Assembly: GCF_014217805.1 (NCBI RefSeq)
Contig: NZ_CP055156.1
Location: 2,424,585 to 2,488,584 of the forward strand
Direction: 5' to 3'
Length of the DNA: 64,000 nucleotides
From: Adhaeribacter swui
Lineage (GTDB): Bacteria; Bacteroidota; Bacteroidia; Cytophagales; Hymenobacteraceae
The notes beneath the pieces were generated by a model, which worked only from the letters and a program-made list of their open reading frames with translations, had not been told where the DNA came from and made no database searches. The position numbers were made by a program, and so were the translations under genes. Positions 18,852 to 27,927 of the stretch are shown in pieces. Numbering within the stretch: position 1 is the stretch's first letter; each line of letters opens with the position of its first letter.

Positions 18852-20249
18852 ATGAACGAAAATTCTGAAGAAAGAAACGAAGAGTTGGGTATAATAAAAA
18901 AATTTGAAGCCATGGTTTCGCGGAATGAAACCGTGTTTTTTGATTTATCTGATTTTGAATTCATAATTGATCATTATACCACCAGTTTTAATTATACCAA
19001 AGCTTTGCAAGCCTGCGAAGCAGCTTTAAACCAATATCCGTTTTCTACGGAATTGCTGATTGATAAATCGCAGTTATTAGCCATGGCCGGCAATTTTGCC
19101 GAAGCCATTGATATGATTGATCAAGTAGCGCTCCTGGATCCGGATAATGCCGATGTGCTGGTAACCCGGGGTGTAATTCATACCCAAAAAGGCGAATACC
19201 AGGCGGCAATCGATTATTTTAAGCAAGTAGTGGAGGCCCATCCCGAGCGGGACGATGTATTTTTTAATATTGGATTAACCTACCAAACCTGGGGCAAGTT
19301 TAAAGCTGCCGCTAAGTACTATAAAAAGTGCTTGCAAATAAATCCGGAGAACGAAATGGCCATTCAGGAAATTCTGTACTGCCTGGATATTACCGGTAGT
19401 TTAGAAGGTTGTTTGCCGTTTTTGCAGGAGTTTATCGACCGTGATCCGTATTCCCATACCGCCTGGTTTAACATGGGCTTGCTGCAATATAAATTAGCCG
19501 ATTTCGAGAAGGCGCTAGCCGCTTTTGAGTACGCCACTATAATTAAATCCGATTTTACCGAAGCATTTAATCACTTAGGAAATACGTACGTGGGGTTAGG
19601 CGAATTTAGCAAAGCCATTGAAGCTTTTACCACGGCTTCAACCCTGGATCCGGAATCTTCGGAGATTGTGTGTAACATTGGCGAGTGTTACGAAAAGTTA
19701 CGTCAGTGGGATTTGTCGCGGAAGTATTACCAAAAAGCCATTGATTTAAACCCCGAAATGGATGAGGCTTGGTTTGGTATCGGGATTATTCTGAATGCCC
19801 AGGATAAATGGTTCGAAGCCTTGCATTTTTTTAGAAAAGCCGCTACTATTTACCCCGATAGCGCTGATTATTGGGTTGCTTTAGCCGCTGCGGAGTTTAA
19901 CGTGGGCAACATTGTGTCTAGCCTGGAGTGCTACGAAAAAGCCAGTGTACTGGCGCCCACTAATAAAGATATCTGGTTAAACTGGTCGATTATTTTATAC
20001 GACCAAGGTAATTTTGAAGGGGCTATTGATTTGATTCATAATGCATTGGAGTTGCAGCCTGATGCCGCCGAGCTGCACTATCGGTTATGCGCTTACCTGC
20101 TTTCTGCAGGAAAATATAAAGAAGCGTATAATTATTTAGAAAATGCATTAATTTTGGACTTCGATAAGCATTACTTACTTTTTGAGTATTTCCCGGAACT
20201 GGAGTCGCAGCGAGCCTTGGCCCGGTTAATAGATCAGTACCGCAAGTAA
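18852..20249 (+). CDS. Tetratricopeptide repeat protein
   Basis: 465 residues made almost entirely of TPR units (about ten to eleven) from residue 35 to the end, e.g. ALAAFEYATIIKSDFTEAFNHLG and AIEAFTTASTLDPESSEIVCNIG. No signal peptide or membrane segment, so cytosolic. TPR arrays serve as protein-interaction scaffolds; the partner cannot be told. The acidic N-terminus (NENSEERNEELG) is outside the repeats. Co-directional with the polysaccharide genes but 81 bp from the epimerase. Confidence 0.9.
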   Translation: MNENSEERNEELGIIKKFEAMVSRNETVFFDLSDFEFIIDHYTTSFNYTKALQACEAALNQYPFSTELLIDKSQLLAMAGNFAEAIDMIDQVALLDPDNADVLVTRGVIHTQKGEYQAAIDYFKQVVEAHPERDDVFFNIGLTYQTWGKFKAAAKYYKKCLQINPENEMAIQEILYCLDITGSLEGCLPFLQEFIDRDPYSHTAWFNMGLLQYKLADFEKALAAFEYATIIKSDFTEAFNHLGNTYVGLGEFSKAIEAFTTASTLDPESSEIVCNIGECYEKLRQWDLSRKYYQKAIDLNPEMDEAWFGIGIILNAQDKWFEALHFFRKAATIYPDSADYWVALAAAEFNVGNIVSSLECYEKASVLAPTNKDIWLNWSIILYDQGNFEGAIDLIHNALELQPDAAELHYRLCAYLLSAGKYKEAYNYLENALILDFDKHYLLFEYFPELESQRALARLIDQYRK

Positions 20250-20261
20250 GAGTGCCGAAGG

Positions 20262-20398
20262 GTTGAATGGCTATTATTGTTGAATGGGAAAATAGCCGAA
20301 TTGCAAAGGAATTTTAAAAAACGGCTCACAAGCTTGGTAAAAAATTCTGCTGCATGCCAAATAATTCAACCAATTAATGCTTAATCCAGCCATTCAAC
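20262..20398. repeat. Long-spaced inverted repeat
   Basis: GTTGAATGGCT at 20262-20272 and its exact complement AGCCATTCAAC at 20388-20398 border a 115-bp AT-rich gap. They may form the ends of a small decayed element or a leader structure ahead of the next gene. Confidence 0.4.
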
Positions 20399-20417
20399 AT
20401 TCAGACAATCTAAATTA

Positions 20418-21194
20418 ATGAACTATCATCTTAGTCATTTGCCCGAAAGGGACACTAAACCCCGCGAAAAAGGATGTACCATGGCCATGGATAAAGGCCT
20501 TAGCATTCGGGAGGTAGAGGATTTTATTGAAGTAGCCGGCGAATACGTAGATTTGGTGAAACTCGGGTGGGCTACTTCGTACGTAGTTCCTAATTTAAAA
20601 CGCAAGCTGGAAGTTTACCGCGAAGCCGGTTTGCCGGTTTATTTTGGCGGTACGCTCTTCGAAGCTTTTATTATCCGTAACCAGTTTGATGAGTACCGCC
20701 GCTTGCTGGATTCTTTCGGGATGACGATTGCGGAAGTATCGGATGGGTCTATTGAGTTGAATCATGATCAGAAATGCGAGTACATCCGCGCCTTATCCAG
20801 CCAGGTAACCGTATTATCGGAGGTTGGTTCCAAAGACGACCAGAAAATCATTCCGCCTTACAAATGGATTAGTTTAATGCAGGCCGAGTTAGATGCCGGC
20901 TCCTGGAAGGTAATCGGTGAGGCCCGCGAAGGAGGTACCGTGGGTTTGTTCCGGTCGACGGGCGAAGTACGCAGCGGTTTGGTAGAAGAAATTCTGACTA
21001 AAATTCCTTTTGAAAAAATTATCTGGGAAGCTCCGCAGAAAGAACAACAAGTGTGGTTTATTAAATTGCTGGGGGCTAACGTAAACCTGGGTAATATTGC
21101 CCCCAACGAAGTTATTCCGCTGGAAACCATCCGGTTGGGCATTCGGGGCGATACTTTTATGGATTTTTTAAATTTAGAAGAAATTAAAAAATAA
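20418..21194 (+). CDS. comA: Phosphosulfolactate synthase (ComA family)
   Basis: 258 residues, TIM-barrel enzyme that adds sulfite to phosphoenolpyruvate to give (R)-phosphosulfolactate. The sequence shows the family pattern: MAMDKGLSIREVEDFIEVAG, VKLGWATSY, YFGGTLFEAF, VLSEVGSKD and IWEAPQKEQQVWFI. In methanogens this starts coenzyme M synthesis; Bacteroidota lack that pathway, so here the product could feed sulfolactate or sulfonolipid precursors (inference). Followed by a terminator, hence probably monocistronic. Confidence 0.9.
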   Translation: MNYHLSHLPERDTKPREKGCTMAMDKGLSIREVEDFIEVAGEYVDLVKLGWATSYVVPNLKRKLEVYREAGLPVYFGGTLFEAFIIRNQFDEYRRLLDSFGMTIAEVSDGSIELNHDQKCEYIRALSSQVTVLSEVGSKDDQKIIPPYKWISLMQAELDAGSWKVIGEAREGGTVGLFRSTGEVRSGLVEEILTKIPFEKIIWEAPQKEQQVWFIKLLGANVNLGNIAPNEVIPLETIRLGIRGDTFMDFLNLEEIKK

Positions 21195-21202
21195 AAATTG
21201 CC

Positions 21203-21232
21203 AAAGAGTTACCTATTCGGTGACTCTTTTTT
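21203..21232 (+). terminator. Terminator after phosphosulfolactate synthase
   Basis: 11-bp stem (21203-21213 with 21219-21229, one G-T pair) with a TATTC loop and a T run. Confidence 0.85.
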
Positions 21233-21287
21233 ATATCGGTTAAATTAAAATGTATTTTGTTTATTAGGGTTGCCTTACTTTGTACCT

Positions 21288-21965
21288 ATGGAGCTGTTGC
21301 ACAACTTTATTGATTTCTTTTTGCATCTGGACGTTCATTTGTCGGAGATAATCCGGGACTACGGAGTTTGGGCTTACTTAATTTTATTTCTAATAATTTT
21401 TGTGGAAACTGGCTTGGTAGTAATGCCGTTTTTGCCCGGCGACTCGTTGTTGTTTGCGGCCGGGGCTTTTGCGGCTCCGCAATTATTAGATAATGGCCAA
21501 ACCATAGCTGGCCCTTTTAATATTTATTATTTAGTTATTTTACTCTTTATAGCGGCTTTCCTGGGCGATATGCTTAATTTCCATATTGGCGATTACCTGG
21601 GGCCTAAAGTGTTCCGGCGCGATTATAAATTATTAAAACGCGAACACTTACTAAAAACGCAAAATTTCTACGAAAAACACGGTGCCAAAACCATTATTAT
21701 CGCCCGGTTTATTCCAATCATCCGCACGTTTGCGCCGTTTATTGCCGGCGTGGGTACCATGCGGTATTCCCGGTTTATGGCTTACAATATAATTGGCGGG
21801 TTTCTGTGGGTTACGGGCTTTTTGATAGCCGGCTATTTATTCGGAAATATTCCGGCCGTGAAAAAGAATTTTACTTTAGTAGTTTTTGCCATTATCGGGG
21901 TTTCTATTTTGCCGCCGCTCTACGAAGTTGTAAAACAAAAATTTTTTTCAAAAAAAGTAGCTTAG
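21288..21965 (+). CDS. DedA family membrane protein
   Basis: About 225 residues; the ATG at 21288 (MELLHNFIDFF) is preferred over a TTG at 21270. SNARE-associated/DedA domain: FVETGLVVMPFLPGDSLLFAAG in the first half and GAKTIIIARFIPIIRTFAPFIAG with the conserved Arg residues in the second, five to six membrane helices. Members are polyprenyl-phosphate or phospholipid translocases that sustain envelope homeostasis and pH tolerance. Located in the inner membrane. Followed closely by aroE. Confidence 0.93.
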   Translation: MELLHNFIDFFLHLDVHLSEIIRDYGVWAYLILFLIIFVETGLVVMPFLPGDSLLFAAGAFAAPQLLDNGQTIAGPFNIYYLVILLFIAAFLGDMLNFHIGDYLGPKVFRRDYKLLKREHLLKTQNFYEKHGAKTIIIARFIPIIRTFAPFIAGVGTMRYSRFMAYNIIGGFLWVTGFLIAGYLFGNIPAVKKNFTLVVFAIIGVSILPPLYEVVKQKFFSKKVA

Positions 21966-22030
21966 CCGCTTTATCTACTTAAAATTTAAAGCAAAATCAT
22001 TCCCCGGAAAAGCGCAAAACAGGCATTTTC

Positions 22031-22765
22031 ATGAAAGAATACGGACTTATTGGCTTTCCATTGAGCCATTCTTTTTCGCAGAAATACTTTACCGAAAAAT
22101 TTAAAAATAGTGGCATAACCGATTGCCGATACGAGCTGTTTGAGTTAAGCGATATAAACCAATTTCCGAACTTAATTCAAAGCCGACCTTTGCTGCGCGG
22201 TATTAACGTAACCATTCCGTACAAACAAGCCATTATTCCCTTTCTGGATGAATTAGAAACCGTAGCCGCCGGCATTGGCGCCATTAACGTAATTAAATTT
22301 GAGAATGGTAAACTAAAAGGCTATAATTCCGATTACCAGGGTTTTATGCAGTCGCTGCAAAACTTTTATCCAATTAACGCGCAATCGCAGGCGCTGGTAT
22401 TGGGTACGGGCGGCGCAGCTAAAGCGGTAACTGCGGCCCTGGATCATTTGGGTATAGCCTATAAACAAGTTTCGCGGAATCCGGCAATTAATCAGTTAAA
22501 CTACGAACAACTTACGCCCGAGGTACTCCAACAATATCCGCTGATTATTAATACTACGCCCTTAGGTACTTATCCCCGGGTAGATACGGCGCCCCCCATC
22601 CGGTACGAAGCTTTGTCGGCGCAGCATTACCTCTACGACTTAGTGTATAACCCCGCCGAAACAGAGTTTTTGAAGCGCGGCAAAGCAGCGGAGGCACAAA
22701 TCAAAAACGGTTACGAGATGCTCGTGTTGCAAGCCGAAGTAGCCTGGCAAATCTGGAACAGTTAA
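22031..22765 (+). CDS. aroE: Shikimate dehydrogenase
   Basis: 244 residues. Reduces 3-dehydroshikimate to shikimate with NADPH in the aromatic amino acid pathway, cytosolic. Substrate site GFPLSHSFSQKYF and INVTIPYKQAI (catalytic Lys), NGYNSDYQGF-type Asp (KGYNSDYQGF), then the NADP fold with LVLGTGGAAKAV and the closing YDLVYNPAETEFLK. Slightly shorter than the E. coli enzyme, as usual in Bacteroidota. Confidence 0.96.
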   Translation: MKEYGLIGFPLSHSFSQKYFTEKFKNSGITDCRYELFELSDINQFPNLIQSRPLLRGINVTIPYKQAIIPFLDELETVAAGIGAINVIKFENGKLKGYNSDYQGFMQSLQNFYPINAQSQALVLGTGGAAKAVTAALDHLGIAYKQVSRNPAINQLNYEQLTPEVLQQYPLIINTTPLGTYPRVDTAPPIRYEALSAQHYLYDLVYNPAETEFLKRGKAAEAQIKNGYEMLVLQAEVAWQIWNS

Positions 22766-22850
22766 TTAATTCACTTTTCACCCGGAAAGTAAATAGCAGA
22801 AATTTAAAAATTTAAAAAATCCGGATAGTACAACGGCCGAATTTTAATTT

Positions 22851-23002
22851 AGAAGCTGTTTAGCCTTAATAAAAATAGAGACAACCTTCGCCTTTGAGGA
22901 GGGGCCACAACCAAAACAGGATAGCGCCACAAAATACTACTCCTAAAAGCTTCTAGTTGGTGCCTTTAATTATTAGATTTTAGAATGCTAAACAGCTTTA
23001 TA
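22851..23002 (+). repeat. MITE-like element, copy B
   Basis: About 150 bp, begins AAGCTGTTTAGC and ends AATGCTAAACAGCTT, giving terminal inverted repeats. It is the same family as 10369-10483 in opposite orientation and is longer because of extra sequence before the right end (near 22955-22985). No coding potential. It fills most of the 415-bp gap between aroE and the sigma factor gene; the rest is AT-rich leader with an imperfect inverted repeat (GCAACCAAC ... GTTGGTGTTGC, 23118-23159). Confidence 0.7.
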
Positions 23003-23180
23003 AATATTTTGTAGTCTTGCCTAATTTTTTTAAAACACTTCTTTTAGCCGATTAAACCATTCTTTAGCAGTATCTTAGTATCTGTAATTAGATTATTTTT
23101 AAATTTTTTTATTTGCGTGCAACCAACGGCAGACCATCGGGGTCATGTTGGTGTTGCAGCCTTAAAGGATCCTATTTCGA

Positions 23181-23756
23181 TTGAAACTTTTTACGCGCCA
23201 TTTATCTGAAGACGATGAACTGATTGCCGGGTGCATTGCCGGCAAACGGGACATGCAGCGGCGGCTATACGACAAGTATGCCGCTCGGATGATGGCGGTA
23301 TGCCTGCGGTATTCCCGCACCAGTTTTGAAGCTGAAGATGTGTTGCAGGAAGGTTTTGTGAAAGTGTTTGGCAACATCCAGAATTTTAAACGTGATTGCC
23401 CGATAGAGTTCTGGATCCGGAAAATTATGGTGAATACGGCTTTAAAACACCACCGGCAAAAAATGCACGTAAGTTCGGTGGCCGAAGTAGAGCAGGTAGA
23501 AAATCAGCCGGAAGAAGAATTTATTTTTTCGAATTACGGCTTCGAAGAATTACTGGCCATGGTGCAGCAGTTGGCGCCCCGCTACCAATTGGTTTTTAAC
23601 TTATACGCCATCGAAGGATTTACGCACAAAGAAATTGCCGCCCAACTAGATATTTCGGAAGGTACTTCCAAATCGCAGTATTCGCGGGCACGGGCAATTT
23701 TAAAAGAAATGATTGAATTGAAAGAACGAAAATACAATGAAAAAATCATCAGATAA
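23181..23756 (+). CDS. ECF RNA polymerase sigma factor
   Basis: 191 residues. Region 2 (AEDVLQEGFVKVFGNIQNF, with WIRKIMVNTALKHHRQ) and region 4 helix-turn-helix (LAPRYQLVFNLYAIEGFTHKEIAAQLDISEGTSKSQYSRARAIL) are clear. The start is a TTG, the only sensible one. It overlaps the next gene by 20 bp, a coupled sigma factor / membrane partner arrangement common in Bacteroidota, so the downstream protein probably restrains or senses for this sigma factor. Confidence 0.93.
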   Translation: MKLFTRHLSEDDELIAGCIAGKRDMQRRLYDKYAARMMAVCLRYSRTSFEAEDVLQEGFVKVFGNIQNFKRDCPIEFWIRKIMVNTALKHHRQKMHVSSVAEVEQVENQPEEEFIFSNYGFEELLAMVQQLAPRYQLVFNLYAIEGFTHKEIAAQLDISEGTSKSQYSRARAILKEMIELKERKYNEKIIR

Positions 23757-25383
23757 CACGAACCGGCCTCGTAAGCTGGAGGAGGTTTTCCGGGATGGTT
23801 TTGAGCCAGCCGAGGTAAACCCCCGGGCTAGTACCTGGCACCACATTGAGCAAGAACTGGAAGTGCAGCAAGCCAGCTATTATAAAAAGCGCCTGGTTTG
23901 GTACCGTAGCGTAGCCGCGGCCAGTGTTTCTTTGTTGTTGGTAACCTTGGGTTATTTTTGGTACGATGCCCAAACTCGTCACCAGTTTAATGTGCCTGCC
24001 GCCACAAACAATACCGTGGTGCAAAATAATACTACCCAAAATACCGAAAGTGTAGCAAGCGCTAACCAAAATACTACTTCGGAAGAAGCAAAAATTTTAA
24101 AAAAATCGCCAGTTTATGAATCGTTGGTAAGGCAAACGCCACCAGCAGCCCAACTGGCCCGGTCTGTTAACCGTAAAAATAAAAAAAACAACTTACCAAA
24201 TACCGAATCAAACCCAGAGCAAATAGCAAAAACGCCGTTTCAATCTCCGGACCGGTTTTTTGGTTTCGCCAACAGAAATAAAATAACAGATAAAACCGCT
24301 GCCGAAAAAACGACTGTTGGCGATAATAACGCTATCGTTCCGGAAAATATATTGGCGGCAAACCCGGCGCAAACCGCAACCGTGCCTGCTTTACCCACTG
24401 ATTCGGCTACCGTTTTAGTTGCTAAAAACGAACCAACATTAAAAACCGATAGTGCTGGCGTATTTACGGCGGCGCTAATGCCAGAAGAAACTAAAAAGAA
24501 ATCTGTTGGCTCGCGGTGGGCTTTAGGTGGCGGTACGGGCTCCCAGTACTTCGAGCAGAATATTAAGTTTGATAACGGACCTGGTTTGGCATCGGCCAGC
24601 AATCTGCAAGCCTATAGTTTTTCCAACGTTGCCCGAAATTCTATAACTAACACGGTGGAAGCCGCCAGTGAAGAATTTAACGAAAATACGCAATCTGCTT
24701 TTTCGTTTAGAGCGGCCATAGGGGCTAATTACCGCATCAACGATAAATGGAGCATCGAAACCGGACTAAATTACGCCGAAAATAAAGCTCAGACTTTAAC
24801 TTCATACATTATTTACAAACGCCCTGCGGCTTTAAATGATTTCGCTAACATTAAACCCGAAAATGCTTTTGTACATGATAATTCTAATAATTTAAATTCC
24901 GACGTAACCATACCAGTTACTATTTTTCTAGCCCGGTTAACCGATACGGATTTATCTAATGCCCAGGTAACCGTAGACAAAGTTGAGCCTTTTAACATGT
25001 ATTACCGGTATCGGCAGTTAGGCGTGCCTGTGCGGATGCGTTACCAACAGGGGCGGGGCAAGTGGTTTAATTTTGTGCAGGCCGGGGGCGCTGTTAACGT
25101 TTTGCTGCAAACCAGTATCTTATCTGATTCGCCCAAAGTACCAGCCGTAGAATATTCCCTTGGCCATTCTTCGCCCTTCCGAAAATGGTATTTTACCGGC
25201 TTAGGTTCCGTAGGTCGCGGATTAAAAATATCGGAGGTGTGGCAAGTACAAGGCAGTCTGGATTTAGCTTATAGCTTCTCCACCTTAGCCTTAAGCCCGG
25301 ATCAAGTACCTAATTTAAAGCAGCAAAAGCCTTATTACGTGGGGTTTGGGGTAAGCAGCAGTTATGTGATCGGGAAAAAGTAA
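23737..25383 (+). CDS. Membrane-anchored partner of the sigma factor with outer-membrane-like C-terminal part
   Basis: 548 residues. A charged cytoplasmic N-terminus (residues 1-65), one transmembrane helix (about 66-86, VAAASVSLLLVTLGYFW), a long Asn/Thr-rich linker (90-250) and a C-terminal beta-rich segment (SRWALGGGTGSQYFEQ ... FRAAIGANYRINDKWSIETGLNYAENKA) typical of small outer-membrane beta-barrels (PorT/OMP_b-brl type). Because its start overlaps the sigma gene, an anti-sigma role for the N-terminal part is likely, but this is inference. Confidence 0.8.
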   Translation: MKKSSDNTNRPRKLEEVFRDGFEPAEVNPRASTWHHIEQELEVQQASYYKKRLVWYRSVAAASVSLLLVTLGYFWYDAQTRHQFNVPAATNNTVVQNNTTQNTESVASANQNTTSEEAKILKKSPVYESLVRQTPPAAQLARSVNRKNKKNNLPNTESNPEQIAKTPFQSPDRFFGFANRNKITDKTAAEKTTVGDNNAIVPENILAANPAQTATVPALPTDSATVLVAKNEPTLKTDSAGVFTAALMPEETKKKSVGSRWALGGGTGSQYFEQNIKFDNGPGLASASNLQAYSFSNVARNSITNTVEAASEEFNENTQSAFSFRAAIGANYRINDKWSIETGLNYAENKAQTLTSYIIYKRPAALNDFANIKPENAFVHDNSNNLNSDVTIPVTIFLARLTDTDLSNAQVTVDKVEPFNMYYRYRQLGVPVRMRYQQGRGKWFNFVQAGGAVNVLLQTSILSDSPKVPAVEYSLGHSSPFRKWYFTGLGSVGRGLKISEVWQVQGSLDLAYSFSTLALSPDQVPNLKQQKPYYVGFGVSSSYVIGKK

Positions 25384-25460
25384 TTTTTTAAAATTTCCTG
25401 ATTTTCAATAAATCACTAAAACAAGACTGGTAAGTAACAGAAGCTTAAACATGTTTTGCC

Positions 25461-25577
25461 ATGCAGTTGCCAACTAAACAAAAGAATTTTTCTTCGGGAT
25501 GGTTTGAGTTTTACATGCCGGCTTTGGGGTGGCTGCTGCTGAGTTTGATGCTCTTATTATCGGTGCTGTTGAGTTAA
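25461..25577 (+). CDS. Possible 38-residue single-span membrane peptide
   Basis: ATG-to-TAA frame encoding a polar start (MQLPTKQKNFSSGWFEFY) and one hydrophobic helix (LGWLLLSLMLLLSVLL). It sits between two real genes, 26 bp before the lipoprotein start, co-directional. It has the composition of a genuine small membrane protein, but with no homology evidence it may be chance. Confidence 0.35.
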   Translation: MQLPTKQKNFSSGWFEFYMPALGWLLLSLMLLLSVLLS

Positions 25578-25603
25578 AAAAGGTAAATTTTAAAATTTTT
25601 GGT

Positions 25604-26107
25604 ATGAAGCAGGCCCATGTATTTTGGTTAATTATTTGGTCTTTCTTGGCCTTTGCCTGCGATACCGAAACCGGTAAAAAAGCGGATTCGCCGCATCTTG
25701 CCTTTTACACCTTAGAAAATCAAAATACCATCAACCCGGGTTGCGAGCTAGATGTAGCCACGGCCCGCGAAAAAGATAAAATTATTGCGAACGATGAAGT
25801 GCTTTCTTACCACGCGGCAGAGCATTATTTTATTTTAACGGCCGCGGCAGTTAATCGCTTAAAAAATATAAAGAGCCAAACGCCTTTTTACCTGAAAGTG
25901 GATAACCAGGTAGTTTACTCCGGATTTTTAATGCCGGGTTATTTAAGTCTGGCTTGTTTTGATAAAGTTGTTATTGATCCGTTGGCTTATAATAATATTA
26001 TTTGGGTGCGCTACGATTACGCCAACGCGGGCAAACCCACCAACGATTTCCGGAACAATGCTACTTTATTAGAGGTGCTGCAAAAACAAGGAAAGTTAGA
26101 AAAATGA
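25604..26107 (+). CDS. Lipoprotein of unknown function
   Basis: 167 residues from the ATG at 25604; the signal peptide MKQAHVFWLIIWSFLAFAC ends in a lipobox (LAFAC), which fixes this start against a longer frame. The mature part is a compact alpha/beta sequence without a motif that I recognise (VVYSGFLMPGYLSLACFDKVV). Overlaps the next lipoprotein gene by four bases (ATGA), so the two are translationally coupled and probably work together at the outer membrane. Confidence 0.75.
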   Translation: MKQAHVFWLIIWSFLAFACDTETGKKADSPHLAFYTLENQNTINPGCELDVATAREKDKIIANDEVLSYHAAEHYFILTAAAVNRLKNIKSQTPFYLKVDNQVVYSGFLMPGYLSLACFDKVVIDPLAYNNIIWVRYDYANAGKPTNDFRNNATLLEVLQKQGKLEK

Positions 26108-26463
26108 ACCGGGCATTAATAAAAGCAACACTGGTATTGGGGTTAGTAAGTCTGCTTACCAACTGTACCAAAAACGACTCGGCCGAACTAATTAGCGGCC
26201 AGGTTATTTGCCGGGGAGGTTGTTGGCCCAATGCTTATTACGTTAATGTAAAAGGCGAAAAATTAAAAGGTAAAACCCATACCGTAATCGATTATAATGG
26301 CGTAAACCGGGGGCAGTATAATAACGTGCTTATAATAAATAATTTAAAAATCAGCGATCAGCAGGAGGGCAAAAATATCTTTTTTAAAAATTACCTAGAT
26401 ACCGAAGTGAGTTGCCAATCGTCGTACCCTCGGGCCATCCGCGAAATTGAAATTACCTACTAA
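26104..26463 (+). CDS. Small lipoprotein, coupled to the preceding gene
   Basis: 119 residues from the ATG in the ATGA overlap. The signal peptide (NRALIKATLVLGLVSLLTNC) has a lipobox LLTNC. The mature protein has four further cysteines (CRGGC, CQSS pattern) that may form disulfides in the periplasm. No recognised domain. The frame is open upstream to 26002 but that part overlaps the preceding gene and lacks a signal peptide. Confidence 0.75.
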   Translation: MNRALIKATLVLGLVSLLTNCTKNDSAELISGQVICRGGCWPNAYYVNVKGEKLKGKTHTVIDYNGVNRGQYNNVLIINNLKISDQQEGKNIFFKNYLDTEVSCQSSYPRAIREIEITY

Positions 26464-26792
26464 GTATGCGATTTTTAAAATTTTAACTAACTGGTAGTTA
26501 TCAAATACAAAATTACATTTACCTGCTTGGCAATTGTTTATCAATAGCTTAATCTTTATATCAGGTAAATAATAGATATCTTACACTATACTAAACTCTA
26601 CTAAGCCTACTCCTTTTCTGGTGTGGGTTTTTTTATTTATATGTCAACTTTCCTGGAATTAAGATTTTTTAAAATAACTTATTCCGGTTCTGTATTACGC
26701 TAATCTGCGCCAATAACTTAATCATCAATTATTTAATTTGAAATATTATCTTTAAACCTATATTTTTTTAATCTACCCTAAAAAGTCTACCT
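26464..26792. other. Gene-free 329 bp
   Basis: AT-rich and without coding frames. An imperfect hairpin (AAGCCTACTCC with GGTGTGGGTTT, then seven T) near 26605-26635 may terminate the lipoprotein operon. The rest presumably contains the promoter of the outer membrane protein gene, which I could not pinpoint. Confidence 0.4.
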
Positions 26793-27872
26793 ATGAAAAA
26801 AACTTTACTCGTAACTTGTTTGGTTGTATTTTCTTACTTACAAGTAAAGGCCCAGGGCTGCGTGGCTATCCGGAGCACCGGAGGCTTATGCACCATGACC
26901 GCTCACCCCGACAGCATGGCCGAAGCAGGTAGTTGGGTGCTGGCAACTAACAGCCGTTATTTTAAATCGTTTCGCCACTTTAAAGGTCGCGAAGAACAAA
27001 AAGAACGCCTGGAACTGGGCACCGAAGTAATCAACCACCAGTTCGCGCTGGATATTTCTTTAACCCGCCACCTTAACCGGTTTTGGTCGGTAATGGTAGA
27101 TGTGCCGTTGCTGTACAATTCCCGGTCGTCGTTGTACGAACACGGTCGGGCCGAACGCGGCATGATGCATTCTTCGGGCATTGGCGATGTACGCCTGGCG
27201 GCTTACCGCTGGTTAGTAGATCCGGCGAAACACCACAAAGGTAACATTCAGGTGGGCTTAGGTTTAAAACTACCAACTGGCGATTACGATTACAAAGATT
27301 ATTGGCAAAACGTAGGGCCGAATGGTACCAAGGAACTGCGCACCGTGGATCAGTCTATTCAGTTAGGTGATGGCGGCACCGGTATTTCGGCGGAATTAAA
27401 TGCATTTTACTCCCTTACGCCCGGCTTGGGCGTTTACGGTAATTTTTACTACCTGGCAAATCCGCGGGAACAAAATGGCGTGCGCACCTACCGCGAGATG
27501 GTAAGCCTTACTTTAGCTAACGAAAGCATTATGAGCGTGCCGGACCAGTACATGGGGCGGGCCGGGTTAAATTATTCGTATCGGAGTTTGATTTTATCCG
27601 CGGGCATGCGCTTAGAAGGCATACCGGTGTACGATCTGATTGGCGGCAGCGGCGATTTCCGGCGGCCGGGTTATATTTGGTCAGCGGAGCCGGGTTTAAC
27701 CTACCAGTTTAAAAAAGTGAATTTGTTTGCTACCGTGCCAGTGGCCTTAGTGCGTAACCGTACCCAAAGCGTGACCGATAAAGAAAATTCCGTGATCCGG
27801 CAAACTTTTGTGCAAGGCGATGCGGCTTTCTCGGATTACACTGTTAACGTTGGCTTTTCGGTAAGGTTGTAA
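26793..27872 (+). CDS. Predicted outer-membrane beta-barrel protein
   Basis: 359 residues. Signal peptide MKKTLLVTCLVVFSYLQVKA cut before QG, then alternating amphipathic strands (ALDISLTRHLNRFWSVMVDVP, HKGNIQVGLGLKLPTGDYD, LSAGMRLEGIPVYDLIGG) ending in an aromatic-poor strand (YTVNVGFSVRL). Overall pattern resembles the MetA-pathway/transporter-like barrels annotated in Bacteroidota. The two early cysteines (QGCVAIRSTGGLC) are a distinctive conserved-looking motif. Substrate unknown. Followed by a strong terminator. Confidence 0.8.
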   Translation: MKKTLLVTCLVVFSYLQVKAQGCVAIRSTGGLCTMTAHPDSMAEAGSWVLATNSRYFKSFRHFKGREEQKERLELGTEVINHQFALDISLTRHLNRFWSVMVDVPLLYNSRSSLYEHGRAERGMMHSSGIGDVRLAAYRWLVDPAKHHKGNIQVGLGLKLPTGDYDYKDYWQNVGPNGTKELRTVDQSIQLGDGGTGISAELNAFYSLTPGLGVYGNFYYLANPREQNGVRTYREMVSLTLANESIMSVPDQYMGRAGLNYSYRSLILSAGMRLEGIPVYDLIGGSGDFRRPGYIWSAEPGLTYQFKKVNLFATVPVALVRNRTQSVTDKENSVIRQTFVQGDAAFSDYTVNVGFSVRL

Positions 27873-27896
27873 CTAAATCAAATTTTTAAAAATTTA

Positions 27897-27927
27897 AAAA
27901 AAGCCATTCCGGAAGAATGGCTTTTTT
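27897..27927 (+). terminator. Terminator after outer-membrane protein gene
   Basis: A perfect 13-bp stem (27897-27909 with 27915-27927, core AAAAGCCATTC) with a CGGAA loop and T-rich end. Confidence 0.88.

Noticed and set aside
23118-23159. Regulatory RNA in the leader of the sigma factor gene
   Set aside because: GCAACCAAC / GTTGGTGTTGC is an imperfect inverted repeat only; no known riboswitch pattern.
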